From the NCBI RefSeq assembly GCF_013373865.1, contig NC_050474.1, positions 12,178,886-12,242,885 on the forward strand: 64,000 nucleotides of DNA. Direction: 5' to 3'. The notes beneath the pieces were generated by a model, which saw only the letters and a list, made by a program, of their open reading frames with translations, was not told where the DNA came from and made no database searches. Numbering within the stretch: position 1 is the stretch's first letter; each line of letters begins with the position of its first letter. Shown one piece after another: positions 10,485-19,537 of this stretch. Made by a program: the position numbers and the translations under genes. This stretch comes from Monomorium pharaonis. Lineage: Eukaryota; Arthropoda; Insecta; Hymenoptera; Formicidae.

Positions 10485-11038
10485 TGTTATGAGTGACACA
10501 CTCATAACGATAAGGTGTCAGTAACACGATGACGTAAGTCGGTCAGCTGCAGTCAGCATCGAGCGCATCGCGCGAGGTTTCGCGCAATCCGCTCGACAAT
10601 TAGCGCAATGCTCCTTAGACAGCACTTGCTGTCTAAGCAATAATTTGGAATACTGACCGATTTACGCCCTCACGCAATCCTCCCCTTCTTTCGATCCAAC
10701 TACCGAATTATCGGATATATAAACCGGCGAAAGAAGGTGAGGATCGGGTCAATCCGAAGTAGACAAACTAAGACAACACACGACACTCTGCTTTGCGGGG
10801 TCGTGTATCGCCGAGATAACTTATTGTAAATACACAACCACGACGCTCTGCTTTGCGGGGTCGTGGACAACGAGCTAATAGACGCGACACTTTGCCTTGC
10901 GGGGTCGCGATCTATCCACTGTAATTGAATACAAGAATAAAAGTGTTCAATGCAACTAACGGTGTGAGTGACCAATTACCTTCCTTGCGAGATCTCTGGC
11001 AGCGATCCCAAATCGTACTCTCAACGAGGAGTACAACA
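10485..11038 (+). repeat. 5' LTR of the errantivirus (family LTR1)
   Basis: Starts TGTTATGAG and ends GTACAACA. The first bases form a hairpin (GTTATGAGTG, loop ACA, CACTCATAAC). A second perfect hairpin is CTTAGACAGCA..TGCTGTCTAAG near 10615-10638. The TATA box (TATATAAA, 10716-10723) sits inside a perfect 10-bp inverted repeat, CCTTCTTTCG (10684-10693) and CGAAAGAAGG (10728-10737). Downstream are three similar hairpins (10778-10806, 10838-10866, 10883-10909). The polyadenylation signal AATAAA is near 10935. The copy at 39055-39608 has the same length. Confidence 0.9.
10778..10909 (+). promoter_or_regulatory. three tandem RNA-hairpin modules in LTR1
   Basis: Each module has a stem closing a loop region like ACTCTGCTTTGCGGG. 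Stems are ACACGAC/GTCGTGT (10778-10806), CCACGAC/GTCGTGG (10838-10866) and CGCGAC/GTCGCG (10883-10909). The stems differ but stay paired: A-U, C-G and G-C replace one another at the same positions, while the loop stays nearly constant. They lie downstream of the TATA box and so should be in the transcript. The solo LTR keeps the three modules, one with a G-U pair. A role in packaging, translation or RNA binding is inference only. Confidence 0.6.
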
Positions 11039-11039
11039 G

Positions 11040-11058
11040 TGGTAGCAGCGGTGGGATT
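11040..11058 (+). promoter_or_regulatory. primer-binding site of the errantivirus
   Basis: TGGTAGCAGCGGTGGGATT begins one base after the LTR. Its complement ends in CCA and contains the AATCCCAC expected of a tRNA T-arm and acceptor stem, so it fits a tRNA 3' end. tRNA-Leu is my best guess but was not checked against tRNA sequences of the host. Confidence 0.6.
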
Positions 11059-11237
11059 TGCACTGCCAAAAGGAAGAGGAACCATAAGATCTAAGAGGAA
11101 CCAAGCGTCACCGAGCAATCAGCTGTACAGGCCAGGAAGCCAGCTACGCCGGAGCGTACATAGCGCGTCAGCGATAAGAGTGAAACTCGAGACGACGCCG
11201 AGACCTACCGCGACAAGGCTCAGCTGATCGCCGCACC

Positions 11238-11263
11238 ATGCAGCTTATCGTACTTATGTAAGT
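11238..11263 (+). promoter_or_regulatory. possible leader exon and splice donor for the env transcript
   Basis: An ATG at 11238 opens a very short hydrophobic frame that runs straight into a good donor, GTAAGT (11258-11263). The exon would be 20 nt from the ATG, leaving two bases of a codon. This matches the phase needed at the env acceptor (AG at 16914-16915). Errantiviruses of Drosophila are known to express env from a spliced message. The pairing of these two sites is my inference. Confidence 0.4.
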
Positions 11264-11666
11264 CCGACAAACATTAAATTGTAACGCGAAACGAGCGTAG
11301 GACGACATAAAACTGTAACACGAATAGAGCAAAATATCGGTTGACCCCCGGTAACCGCGATTACCGTAAAAAGACATAGCTAAGATAGCTACTGTAATTC
11401 AAAGGCATACGAATGCAAACGCACTAGCGCAAAGCGACATACGATACCGCGAAATAAAACGCGAACTCAGCACACGCGCTTATACTCGAACGTAAATGTC
11501 CGACCAAAACACTGATACAGCGCTTAACGTTGTTCAAGACGCGTTAGAAAAAATATTCGATAACGCGCTTTGACTTTTGAATAGTCGAGCAAATTCGCCA
11601 AATATCACGACTGAACGCGCGTTCCCGATACAGGGACCAGACTTTAGTCTAATAAATAACAACAAT

Positions 11667-13037
11667 ATGGACACACGTTCACTAACGCGGACAGACATAG
11701 CGGGACCATCGACACGCTCCCTACCACATGCGTCGCCTCGCATAATCCGGGAAGAACCCGAAGAGGAAGCACTATTCGAAATTCGTGAGCTTCGTTTCCA
11801 GCTTGGAAACCGACACGAAGCACAGCCGCCGCCGCGAGAAACGGCTAGAAATACGCGACAACCTACTAACCACGCGTTAGATCTGTCGTATGGGCATTCA
11901 CCCCGAGATGTACGACATCAGCATGGGACCAACACTTACCATTTAAGTTTAAAGGAAGCGCGAAATATGATCCCCGAAATTAATGGAACTTCGAGGGAAC
12001 GAGTACGAGAATTTTTGAACGCAAGCTCCTATGCAATGAAAAACATACATCCGTCGGACGAATTCATACTCCTCGACGCGATACTATGTACCAAATTCAA
12101 GGGCAAAGCGATGATGGATTTCCACACTCGCGATATAGAAAACTACGACCAGTTAAAAAGGGAATTAGAAAATGAATATCTGGGCAAGCGCAGCACCGCC
12201 CATTTGCAGCTCGAATTTAACTCCCTGAAACAGAAGTCAAACGAAACCGCTCAAGAATTTGGACGAAGAATAGACAACTTGGCCATGGAGCTATACGAAT
12301 CCATGGAGGAAGGAAAAAACCATACGATAGAACAGCAGCGGGCGATACTTGAGAGCATCAAGGAACAAGCCCTTTACAGCTACCAAATAGGACTACACGA
12401 AGAAATAAAGTTATTAGTTCGAGCTCAACAATATAACACGCTTCAAGAAGCAATCGCAGGAGCTAGTACGGAAGAAAAAGTTAAGGGAGCAAGCACGCGC
12501 CTCAACGGCAATAGGCGGGATATGCCAAATGCCCAACGCAATAACCGTGCTCCGACCATCCGTTGCGGAAAGTGCGGAAAAATCGGACACGACGGAAGAG
12601 ACTGCCGAAGCAGCAGATACGCCAACCGGTTCGAATTACCCCGACCGGAAGGACGGCCACGAGTAAATACAGCAGTACAACAATGCAGTTACTGCAAGAA
12701 AACGGGCCACAGCCGAAACGACTGCTGGACCCTGCATGGACGACCTCCACAGAAAGACGAGGATCGCCCGGTAGCAAAGCCAAAAAAAAAAATAGAAAAG
12801 GACGCTAAACAGCGTACAAGTAAGGCCGTCAAAATGATAAAACATGCCGATACGGCAAGTAGCGACGAGAGCTCGGACGATGACTCGAGCACGACGGGCA
12901 CCGCCGCCGCGTATCAAGTTACGCATGTAAAGCGAGACGCACACAAAGATAGCGGACTCGACTTAGTCACACTTTCAATACGAGAGACCAAATCAGGAAA
13001 AATCGACATGTTATTTCCGGAGCCACACTCTCGTTGA
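11667..13037 (+). CDS. gag: errantivirus Gag polyprotein
   Basis: Structural protein that would form the particle core and bind genomic RNA. I start it at the ATG at 11667 (MDTRSLTRTD); the frame is open back to a stop at 11571 but has no earlier ATG. A capsid-like retrotransposon Gag region lies roughly at residues 90-250 (ARNMIPEINGT onward). Two canonical CCHC zinc knuckles follow: CGKCGKIGHDGRDC (near 12566) and CSYCKKTGHSRNDC (near 12684). The tail is Lys-rich, then Ser/Asp-rich. It ends at 13037, overlapping pol in the -1 frame. The frame is uninterrupted, in contrast to pol. Confidence 0.85.
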   Translation: MDTRSLTRTDIAGPSTRSLPHASPRIIREEPEEEALFEIRELRFQLGNRHEAQPPPRETARNTRQPTNHALDLSYGHSPRDVRHQHGTNTYHLSLKEARNMIPEINGTSRERVREFLNASSYAMKNIHPSDEFILLDAILCTKFKGKAMMDFHTRDIENYDQLKRELENEYLGKRSTAHLQLEFNSLKQKSNETAQEFGRRIDNLAMELYESMEEGKNHTIEQQRAILESIKEQALYSYQIGLHEEIKLLVRAQQYNTLQEAIAGASTEEKVKGASTRLNGNRRDMPNAQRNNRAPTIRCGKCGKIGHDGRDCRSSRYANRFELPRPEGRPRVNTAVQQCSYCKKTGHSRNDCWTLHGRPPQKDEDRPVAKPKKKIEKDAKQRTSKAVKMIKHADTASSDESSDDDSSTTGTAAAYQVTHVKRDAHKDSGLDLVTLSIRETKSGKIDMLFPEPHSR

Positions 13038-13618
13038 TAAAAGTAAAAAATTTAAAAGGCGAAACCAAAATACGCCATGAAAGAATAGCCCTCGTTAGGA
13101 TAACAGGCCATAAGGTCTACACCATAGGAAAAATACAGGCGACAATAGAGCTAGGCAAGCATAAGATAAAGCATCCGATGTACGTAGTAAAGGATGATTT
13201 TCCGCTAGAATATGATGGCATCCTAGGATTAGATTTCCTACGAAAGCAACAAGTAACGTGCGATCATAAACAGAAAAAGTTAACGATAAGAGACGTTACT
13301 CTGAAATTCAAATCATATCAACAAACCGTGTTAAAACCTCGCAGCGAAACGATTGTAAGGGCCGTGACTAATCGAAACAAAACTGGAGTCGTACGGGCCC
13401 AGGAACCAGCTCTAGGAGTTTATATTGGCAGATGCCTTGTAAAACCAAAACATTTTTCATGTCCGATCAGTGTAATCAATACCACTAATAAGACAATACG
13501 GATCAACACACCGGTCGTTACTGTAAAGGATTTAAGCGAGAAAAATCCTCACGAGGTTTACACCGTGGTCGCTGAACCGAAAAACAAATCTCACCTCCCT
13601 CGGAAGGAGCGGATTTGA
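13034..13618 (+). pseudogene. pol: errantivirus pol, protease region (broken)
   Basis: Open stretch in the -1 frame relative to gag. It reads LIKVKNLKG at the start and GILGLDFLRK around 13215-13245, the conserved second half of a retropepsin fold (the ILGxDFL element). The catalytic Asp-Ser/Thr-Gly site should lie at the gag-pol boundary (about 13010-13034), but only its Gly-Ala part is readable and the Asp codon is missing, apparently through a small deletion. The frame closes at 13616-13618, and the next 210 bp hold the pre-RT linker in shifted frames. This copy would not process its polyprotein. Confidence 0.75.
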
Positions 13619-13829
13619 CAATTGTTACGGACGCAACACCTCAACTCAGAGGAACGGCAGGCCCTCCTGCGCTTATGCGAAGATTATCAAGACGTCTTCC
13701 ATCTGAGCGTAGAACCCCTGTCTTGCATGGCCGCCGTGCAACACGAGATCCACACGCGCTGATACGGCACCGGTAAACGTACGGCCGTATCGCCTCCCCA
13801 CCAAGCACAAGGAGGAAGTAAATAATCAA

Positions 13830-15266
13830 ATGAAGCAGATGCTCACGGATGGAATAATCAGAGCAAGTACAAGTCAGTGGAATGCACCCTTATTAGTGGT
13901 TCCAAAAAAGGCTGACTTAAGCGGAAAACCGCGACTACGGATAGTCATCGACTTCCGAAAATTAAACGATTTAACGATCGGCGACTCGTTTCCATTGCCC
14001 AATATCGAAGAAATTTTGGACCAACTAGGAAACGCCAAGTATTTTACTACGCTAGATTTAGCGTCAGGGTATCACCAAATACCCATGGCAGAACGTGATA
14101 AGCAAAAAACAGCGTTCTCCACCCCATATGGACATTACGAATTTAATCGAATGTCATTTGGTTTAAAAAATGCACCTGTAACATTCCAGAGACTGATGAA
14201 CTCAGTACTCACGGGAATGCAAGGGCTAAAATGCCTTGTATACTCAGACGATATAGTTATTTATGGCTCGAGTCTGGAAGACCATAATAAACGTCTAAAG
14301 GAAGTACTACAGCGCTTACGAAAAGCCAATTTAAAACTGCAGCCGGACAAATGTGAGTTCCTGCGGAAAGAAGTAAATTACCTGGGACACATAATCTCAG
14401 AAGAGGGAATCTCCCCTGATCCCGCCAAATTACAGGCGATAAAAGATTTCCCGGCACCGCAGAAGGTGAAAGACGTGCAATCTTTCATAGGCCTCGCCGG
14501 ATATTATCGAAAGTTCATCAACGAATTTTCGAGGATAGCTAAGCCGCTAACTAAGCTGACAAAGAAGTCAGAAAAATTTGTATGGTCCACGGAGCAACAA
14601 ATTGCTTTCGACATACTAAAAGAGAAGCTAATGACCGCACCGGTACTTCAGTATCCGGATTTCTCAAAAGAATTCAACGTAACAACGGATGCCTCCGACT
14701 ACGCAGTGGGAGCCGTACTATCGCAAGGACCGATAGGCAAAGACCGTCCAATAGCATATGCGAGTCGAGTGCTAAACCGTGCAGAACAAAACTATAGTAC
14801 AACAGAAAAAGAATTACTGGCTATAGTATGGGCCGTCAAGCATTTCAGACCGTACATATACGGCACCAAGTTTAAAATTATCACTGACCACAAGCCCCTT
14901 GTATGGCTATTCAGTGTAAACGACCCTGGATCGAGATTAATCCGGTGGCGTTTAAAATTGGAAGAATACGATTACAAAATTGTACATAAGGCCGGACGCG
15001 CGAACGCAAACGCCGATGCGTTGAGCCGCAACGTGAAACCAGAGGTTCACATTACGGAGACGGCTGATAAAATGCTCGCGTTAAAAGAAGACGGAGAGCA
15101 CAATCAAATACACATGAGCAACGAAGAAAACGAAAATAATGAGACCGTGCAAAGTTACACGGAAGAAGAAAAGCGGCAAATATTACACGAATACCATGAT
15201 GCACCCACCGGAGGGCATCAAGGGGTCGAAAGAACCCTAAAAAGGATACGGTTAAAATATAACTGA
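13830..15266 (+). pseudogene. pol: errantivirus pol, reverse transcriptase and RNase H region
   Basis: A 478-codon open stretch with the Ty3/gypsy RT blocks in order: LRIVIDFRKLND (near 13945), YFTTLDLASGYHQIPM (near 14040), FGLKNAPVTFQRLM (near 14160) and the active-site box YSDDIVIYG (near 14240). The box has Ser where most gypsy elements have Leu or Ile. Then come CEFLRKEVNYLGH, the RNase H domain (TTDASDYAVGAVLSQ near 14685; STTEKELLAIVWAVKHF near 14800; TDHKPLVWLF near 14885; NADALSR near 15010) and the start of the integrase zinc-binding domain (YHDAPTGGHQGVERTL). It stops at 15264-15266. It is one part of an already broken pol gene. Confidence 0.88.
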
Positions 15267-16201
15267 CCCGGAGTAACGGCAGACGTAGCATATTAAAGCA
15301 TATTAAAAAATGCGAACTCTGCCAGAAAAACAAACTATCTAAAAGAAACAAGATACCGTTAGTAATTACGGACCATTCGAAAAATGCGCTCTGGATATCG
15401 TGGGACCACTGACAGAGACAGCAAATGGAAATAAGTACCTGCTAACGTTCCAAGATCACCTGACAAAATTCAGCGATGCCGATTCCAAATCAAGAGGCAA
15501 ACACGGTAAGCAAAGAATTTGTAACAAAGATTGTCCTAGAATACGGTATACCCGAATGTATCCTGACGGATCAAGGGACAAATTTTACAAGCGAAATCTT
15601 CAAAAACGCATATAAGCTACTGAAGATAGACAAAATTCAAACCACTGCTTACCACCCTGAGAGCAACGGCACCCTTGAGAGATCGCACCGAACATTAGCA
15701 GAATATCTGCGACATTTTATAAATAAAGAGCAGACGGACTGGGACGAATAAATCCCGTATGCAATGCATACGTATAATACTACCCCCCACACGGCGACTG
15801 GATTCACCCCGTTCGAGCTAGTTTTCGGAAGACAAGCCGAACTACCGACAGCCCTGAGCAGACCTCCGAATCCTACGTATAACTACGAGGATTACGCACA
15901 GGAACTGCGAGAAAAAATAAAGGCAACGAACCAGATCGCGAGGGAAAAAATTAAAGAAGAAAAACAAAAGACCAAGAAATACTACGATAAAACTACTAAA
16001 GAAATAAGATACAAGATAGGAGATAAAGTACTCCTGTATAATGAGACTCTCCGCCGCGGAAGATCCAAAAAACTAGACGCGAAATGGACGGGACCCTACG
16101 TAATCACTGAGAAACACTCAGACGCAAATTATACAATAAAAAAGGGCAGGACGTCAACACGCGTACACGCAAATAGATTGAAACCGTTCATAGAAGCATA
16201 A
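15267..16201 (+). pseudogene. pol: errantivirus pol, integrase region (frameshifted)
   Basis: Integrase coding sequence spread over several frames. The first catalytic Asp lies in ALDIVGPL (near 15388), the second in ILTDQGTNF (near 15562) and the Glu in NGTLERSHRTL (near 15665). The C-terminal part, 15764-16201, reads YNTTPHTATGFTPFELVFG, a Lys/Glu-rich helix and GDKVLLYNE...KWTGPYVI, typical of gypsy integrase tails. There are breaks at 15266, at about 15480-15530 and at an in-frame TAA at 15749-15751. The element cannot integrate on its own. Confidence 0.8.
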
Positions 16202-16914
16202 GAATGAAAGAAAATAAAAATAAGTAAGAAAAACTCACCAGTACGTAGAGAAATCGCCAAGAAAGGGCCCAAATAAAAACACTACTCACTAATTAAAACT
16301 ACACTAAACACTATAAAAGTATATATGGAAAAAGAGAGGTGTTAGTCGACCTTCTCAATATCCGGTTCCCCTCCTTCCTGGGGCAAGGAACCGTCCGAAC
16401 TAATAATCAATCCAAAAATCTCTTCGTGATCCCACTCAAGGTCACTGATAAAATCGGCTAGATAAGCCGAAACGTCCACCTCGGACAGTTGCCCAGGCAA
16501 AAAAGACGCCTCTTCATCCGAAGAACGTGGCACCCAAACGACAGTCTCAGCACTATGAATGGAGTCTGAATCAGACTCAGCGTCCGCGGGAAGCACCGCC
16601 GACAAATCCATAGCTGTCAAAGCAGCAAAATCGTCGTCAACTACAAAAAACTCATCGAAGAAATCATCTTCGTCATCACTCTCCATGTCAGTAACGGGAG
16701 GAGAAAAAAATACGTCCGGATTCTCCTCTTCACCGTCACGAACGGTAGACGCGTCAGACAAAGGCTTTCGGAAACACATGACGCGAAACACAACGTAAAG
16801 ACCGTAAAGACGACAAGAACTGACGGACGCAAACTGAAGAAAGTCGCATCAACGGCGATAGAATTAAATGTGATAATGAAATAAAAACCCGCATAAAATT
16901 ACACTATCGTTGCA
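16202..16914. other. pol-env intergenic region of the errantivirus
   Basis: About 700 bp where related elements usually have almost none. It holds the antisense ORF, a TATAAAAG-like motif at about 16310 on the plus strand and, at the right edge, a pyrimidine-rich splice acceptor ending TCGTTGCAG. The plus-strand Ser/Lys-rich frame at 16559-16798 is regarded as the shadow of the antisense ORF. Confidence 0.5.
16342..16779 (-). CDS. antisense acidic ORF inside the errantivirus (unknown)
   Basis: A 145-codon uninterrupted frame on the strand opposite gag, pol and env, exactly in the gap between the pol end (16201) and the env acceptor (16915). I start it at the ATG giving MCFRKPLSDAS; a GTG four codons earlier is not needed. 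By my count about 41 of 145 residues are Asp or Glu and five are Lys or Arg. Short hydrophobic patches (DDFFDEFFVVDDDFAAL; SAYLADFISDLEW) alternate with Ser/Asp runs, a pattern reminiscent of acidic transactivation domains. I recognise no domain. Sense-strand TATAAAAG lies near 16310. It could be chance, but it is intact while pol is broken several times. Confidence 0.4.
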   Translation of the reverse strand: MCFRKPLSDASTVRDGEEENPDVFFSPPVTDMESDDEDDFFDEFFVVDDDFAALTAMDLSAVLPADAESDSDSIHSAETVVWVPRSSDEEASFLPGQLSEVDVSAYLADFISDLEWDHEEIFGLIISSDGSLPQEGGEPDIEKVD

Positions 16915-16915
16915 G

Positions 16916-17481
16916 GGGACTCCTCACGTGGAGCTGCACGAGTAGCGGAAAACTACAATTAATAGAATCTACATGGAAAATAGTAATCAAGACTGACGTT
17001 ATTAGCATCAGCCATCGATGGCACGCACTACAAGAGTACATCCAACGAGCGGAAAAATACTGCAAGAAAACAACAGGAAGCACCAATAGGATGTGCCAAA
17101 ACACACTAACAATACTACGTAAAGAAAACGCGAAAGGCATGGCGACGATGATACGGCTAATGTCCATGTACGAACACCCCAGAAGCAAACGAGGATTAAT
17201 AAACGCCATTGGAACTATAGGCAAAACCTTGTTCGGGACCATAGACTCCGAAGACGCAAGCAGAATAGAAGAGCAGATGAAAATGCTGCAAAACAATCAA
17301 AGGATAAATAACCACGTCATAAAAAATCAATTAAAGATAATAAACGGCACAATAGGGCACTTGAAATCCCTCGAGCAAACACTAAATTACAACGAAAATT
17401 TGCTGGCAAAAATTGCAAACCAAATCCGCCAAAAGCAAGCTGACACCCTACTACGAGAAGAAATCAATGAATACTTAACAC
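16916..17481 (+). pseudogene. env: errantivirus envelope (F-like) fragment
   Basis: The frame opens directly after an AG acceptor (16914-16915). It contains a Cys-bearing N-terminal region, then a furin-type cleavage motif (RSKR, near 17190) followed at once by a Gly/Ile/Leu-rich segment (GLINAIGTIGKTLFG) that matches the fusion peptide of insect errantivirus and baculovirus F-like envelopes, and then a long heptad-like helix (IEEQMKMLQNNQRINNHVI onward). It is cut off at 17482 by the second element's LTR, which supplies the stop codon. The transmembrane end is therefore missing and this copy cannot make a complete envelope. Confidence 0.78.
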
Positions 17482-18522
17482 TGTAACGAACCTCCCGTCC
17501 GCCGGCATCACCGACCGCGCGCGGCCCGGCCGAACATCCGCCGGACCGCACAAACGGGCACCGGCCCGTCCTAATCGTCCGCATTAAAAGCGTCGAGACG
17601 AGACATCGTCTCCGCTCCGCGTATTTCCCCGCACGCTCCCAACCTCCACGGGGGGGGGAGCAAGTGCGGGGAAACCCGAAGATCCGCGAGGATCCCCGAT
17701 CCTCCACCCGAGCGGGTATAAAAAGCCGCTCCGGTGGAGGCTGCGACACTTCTCGCTCCGACCGTACGCTGGATCCCGATTCCAACCAGAGTACGATCCT
17801 GAGAAGCTTCCTGCGACCGGCAAATAGGGTAGAGTGTTCTCCGCCTTAACCGAGAGCTCTCGGTACCGCTCGCACTCCAGATCCCAATCGTCTCCGTAGC
17901 AGAGGGTAGAGCGTACTCCGCCTTCGCCGAGAGTTCTCGGCTACGGACCTTCCTTAATCGCCCGATCACCAGGCTCGAACACAACGGGGGTGGAGAGCTC
18001 TCCGCCTCCCTCGAGAGATCTCGAGATCGACCAGGTGTTTTCCTCAAAAATCTCGAAAGAAATCATCGCAAAGCGTAAACAGCCCGCGCCTCACGCCGCA
18101 CACCGCGCACCACCGGTCTCGAGGCACCGACGGTTACCGCCCGCCACACCGCTCGCTTCACCGCGCCACGAAGCGCCGCTTCGCGCGCCAGGGCATTGCC
18201 CGCCGGCCCGTCACCGCGCACCGCGATCATCACCAAGCGAAACACACACGCGACAGCGAAACAGCTGTTTTACCTGCGACACGAAAACTCACACATACAC
18301 ACGCACATACACACACACACACACCACACTTGTAAATAGTATATTCCGCCACACGACTCCTCATACACACCAACACACCAACGAATGTAAATAGCTTGTA
18401 CATAATTGCAAAGGCATCGAAATATAGATCTACTCGTAATAAAACTGCGTCTATTGTCTCAGGGACCTTCTCACACCCGATCCTAGCAGACTAAGCCCGC
18501 GTGGGAAATACGGTCCGTTACA
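17482..18522 (+). repeat. 5' LTR of the nested gypsy element (family LTR2)
   Basis: Starts TGTAACGAACC and ends GTCCGTTACA, 1041 bp. TATA box TATAAAAAG (near 17717) is enclosed by GAGCGG..CCGCTC. Three repeated modules (about 17828, 17903 and 17986) each combine a small GGAG-NNNN-CTCC type hairpin with a CCGAGAG..CTCTCGG hairpin. AATAAA is near 18438. It matches the solo LTR at 36286-37285 along its length. Confidence 0.88.
17828..18027 (+). promoter_or_regulatory. triple double-hairpin module in LTR2
   Basis: Modules read GGTAGAGTGTTCTCC..CCGAGAGCTCTCGG, GGTAGAGCGTACTCC..CCGAGAGTTCTCGG and GGTGGAGAGCTCTCC..TCGAGAGATCTCGA. Each is two adjacent self-complementary units about 80 bp from the next. 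The same triplet occurs in the solo LTR (36638, 36720, 36806) and, more diverged, in another LTR family (38089, 38166, 38256). They lie downstream of the TATA box and so probably in the RNA leader. Confidence 0.55.
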
Positions 18523-18523
18523 T

Positions 18524-18541
18524 TGGCGCCCGAACAGGGAC
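18524..18541 (+). promoter_or_regulatory. primer-binding site, tRNA-Lys type
   Basis: TGGCGCCCGAACAGGGAC, one base after the LTR, is the primer-binding sequence known to pair with the 3' end of tRNA-Lys in many retroelements. The match to the known string is exact by eye. Confidence 0.85.
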
Positions 18542-18577
18542 TCGAAGAAACACGTGCCGTGAGACAATAGACCAGCC

Positions 18578-19537
18578 ATGCCGAAAACGTGGATCTACCT
18601 TACGCCGAAAGACGAGCTAGTCGCCACGCTACGCCGGCTCGGCCTCGATACAAACGGAACGCTCGACGAGATCCGTCGTCGCCTGAGTGACTATGTCACA
18701 CAACACCCGGGGGAATTCCCCGCCATGTCATTACCGCCGGGAACATCGACGGACGCGCCACGCATTATAATTGACACCCCCGCGACCGAAAGCACCCGCG
18801 AATCTACCGCTAAAGCTATGAATCAGATCCGTAAGTGGGGATGCCACTTCGACGGAAAAGACCCGATGTCCTTCCTAGAACGAATAGACGAATTAAAGAC
18901 CGGATACGAATACGACGACCGCCAGCTGCTCCGCGGACTCCCAGAACTGCTCAAAGGAGAGGCTCTCCTCTGGTACCGAAACAACCGGCAAAACTGGGGG
19001 GCCTGGGACGATTTCGTACGTGAATTCCGCGACTATTATCTGCCCCACCGCTACATCACGCAACTCCGCCGCGAAATACAGGCGCGCACGCAGAAACCAG
19101 GAGAAAAGTACCGGAAATTTGCAACTGAAATCCTCACAATGATGCGACGCGCGGGGGGCTATTCTACCATCGAACAGCTCGACATGTTATACGAGAATAT
19201 GGAGCCACGATACAAACTCTATGTACGCCGCGAGGAAATTGACCGTCCGAACGACTTATTGACACGCGCCGAGAATTTCGAGACGCTCGAAGAGCAGTGC
19301 AAAGCGCGACAGACCCCGCAAAAAGAAATTGTCGCCGCCGCGACAAGCTACGATAAAAATGAATGCTGCTGGCGATGCAAGCAACGCGGACACACCAGAT
19401 TCGATTGCCGACGCATACCGCGGAAATTTTGTTTGCAGTGTGGGAAAGACGGGGTACTAACGAGGGACTGTCATCCGCCACCGGGAAACGCCGCCAGGGC
19501 CGAGGGAAGCGCGGTCGCGCCCCGTCCCTCCGAATAA
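18578..19537 (+). CDS. gag: Gag protein of the nested gypsy element
   Basis: 319-aa structural protein starting at the ATG 36 bp after the primer site (MPKTWIYLTPKDEL). Residues 9-43 resemble a SAP-type helix-loop-helix nucleic-acid-binding motif (LVATLRRLGLDTNGTLDEIR), followed by a low-complexity linker and the capsid-like Gag region (about 80-240; FDGKDPMSFLERIDEL, GEALLWYRNN, LPHRYITQLRREI, a PGEKYRKFATEILTMMRR helix). Two zinc knuckles end it: CWRCKQRGHTRFDC is canonical, but in CLQCGKDGVLTRDC the His ligand is replaced by Val. It overlaps pol by 175 bp in a different frame, so Pol would require a -1 frameshift; no clear slippery heptamer was found in the overlap. Confidence 0.88.
   Translation: MPKTWIYLTPKDELVATLRRLGLDTNGTLDEIRRRLSDYVTQHPGEFPAMSLPPGTSTDAPRIIIDTPATESTRESTAKAMNQIRKWGCHFDGKDPMSFLERIDELKTGYEYDDRQLLRGLPELLKGEALLWYRNNRQNWGAWDDFVREFRDYYLPHRYITQLRREIQARTQKPGEKYRKFATEILTMMRRAGGYSTIEQLDMLYENMEPRYKLYVRREEIDRPNDLLTRAENFETLEEQCKARQTPQKEIVAAATSYDKNECCWRCKQRGHTRFDCRRIPRKFCLQCGKDGVLTRDCHPPPGNAARAEGSAVAPRPSE

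Noticed and set aside
16559..16798. Plus-strand Ser/Lys-rich frame (79 codons)
   Set aside because: It is the complement of the longer acidic antisense frame and has no independent support, although it cannot be excluded that the sense frame is the real one.
17387..18394. Minus-strand and plus-strand frames inside LTR2
   Set aside because: They fall in an LTR whose structure (ends, TATA, polyadenylation signal) is clear. Similar frames occur in the solo LTR at 36240-37267.
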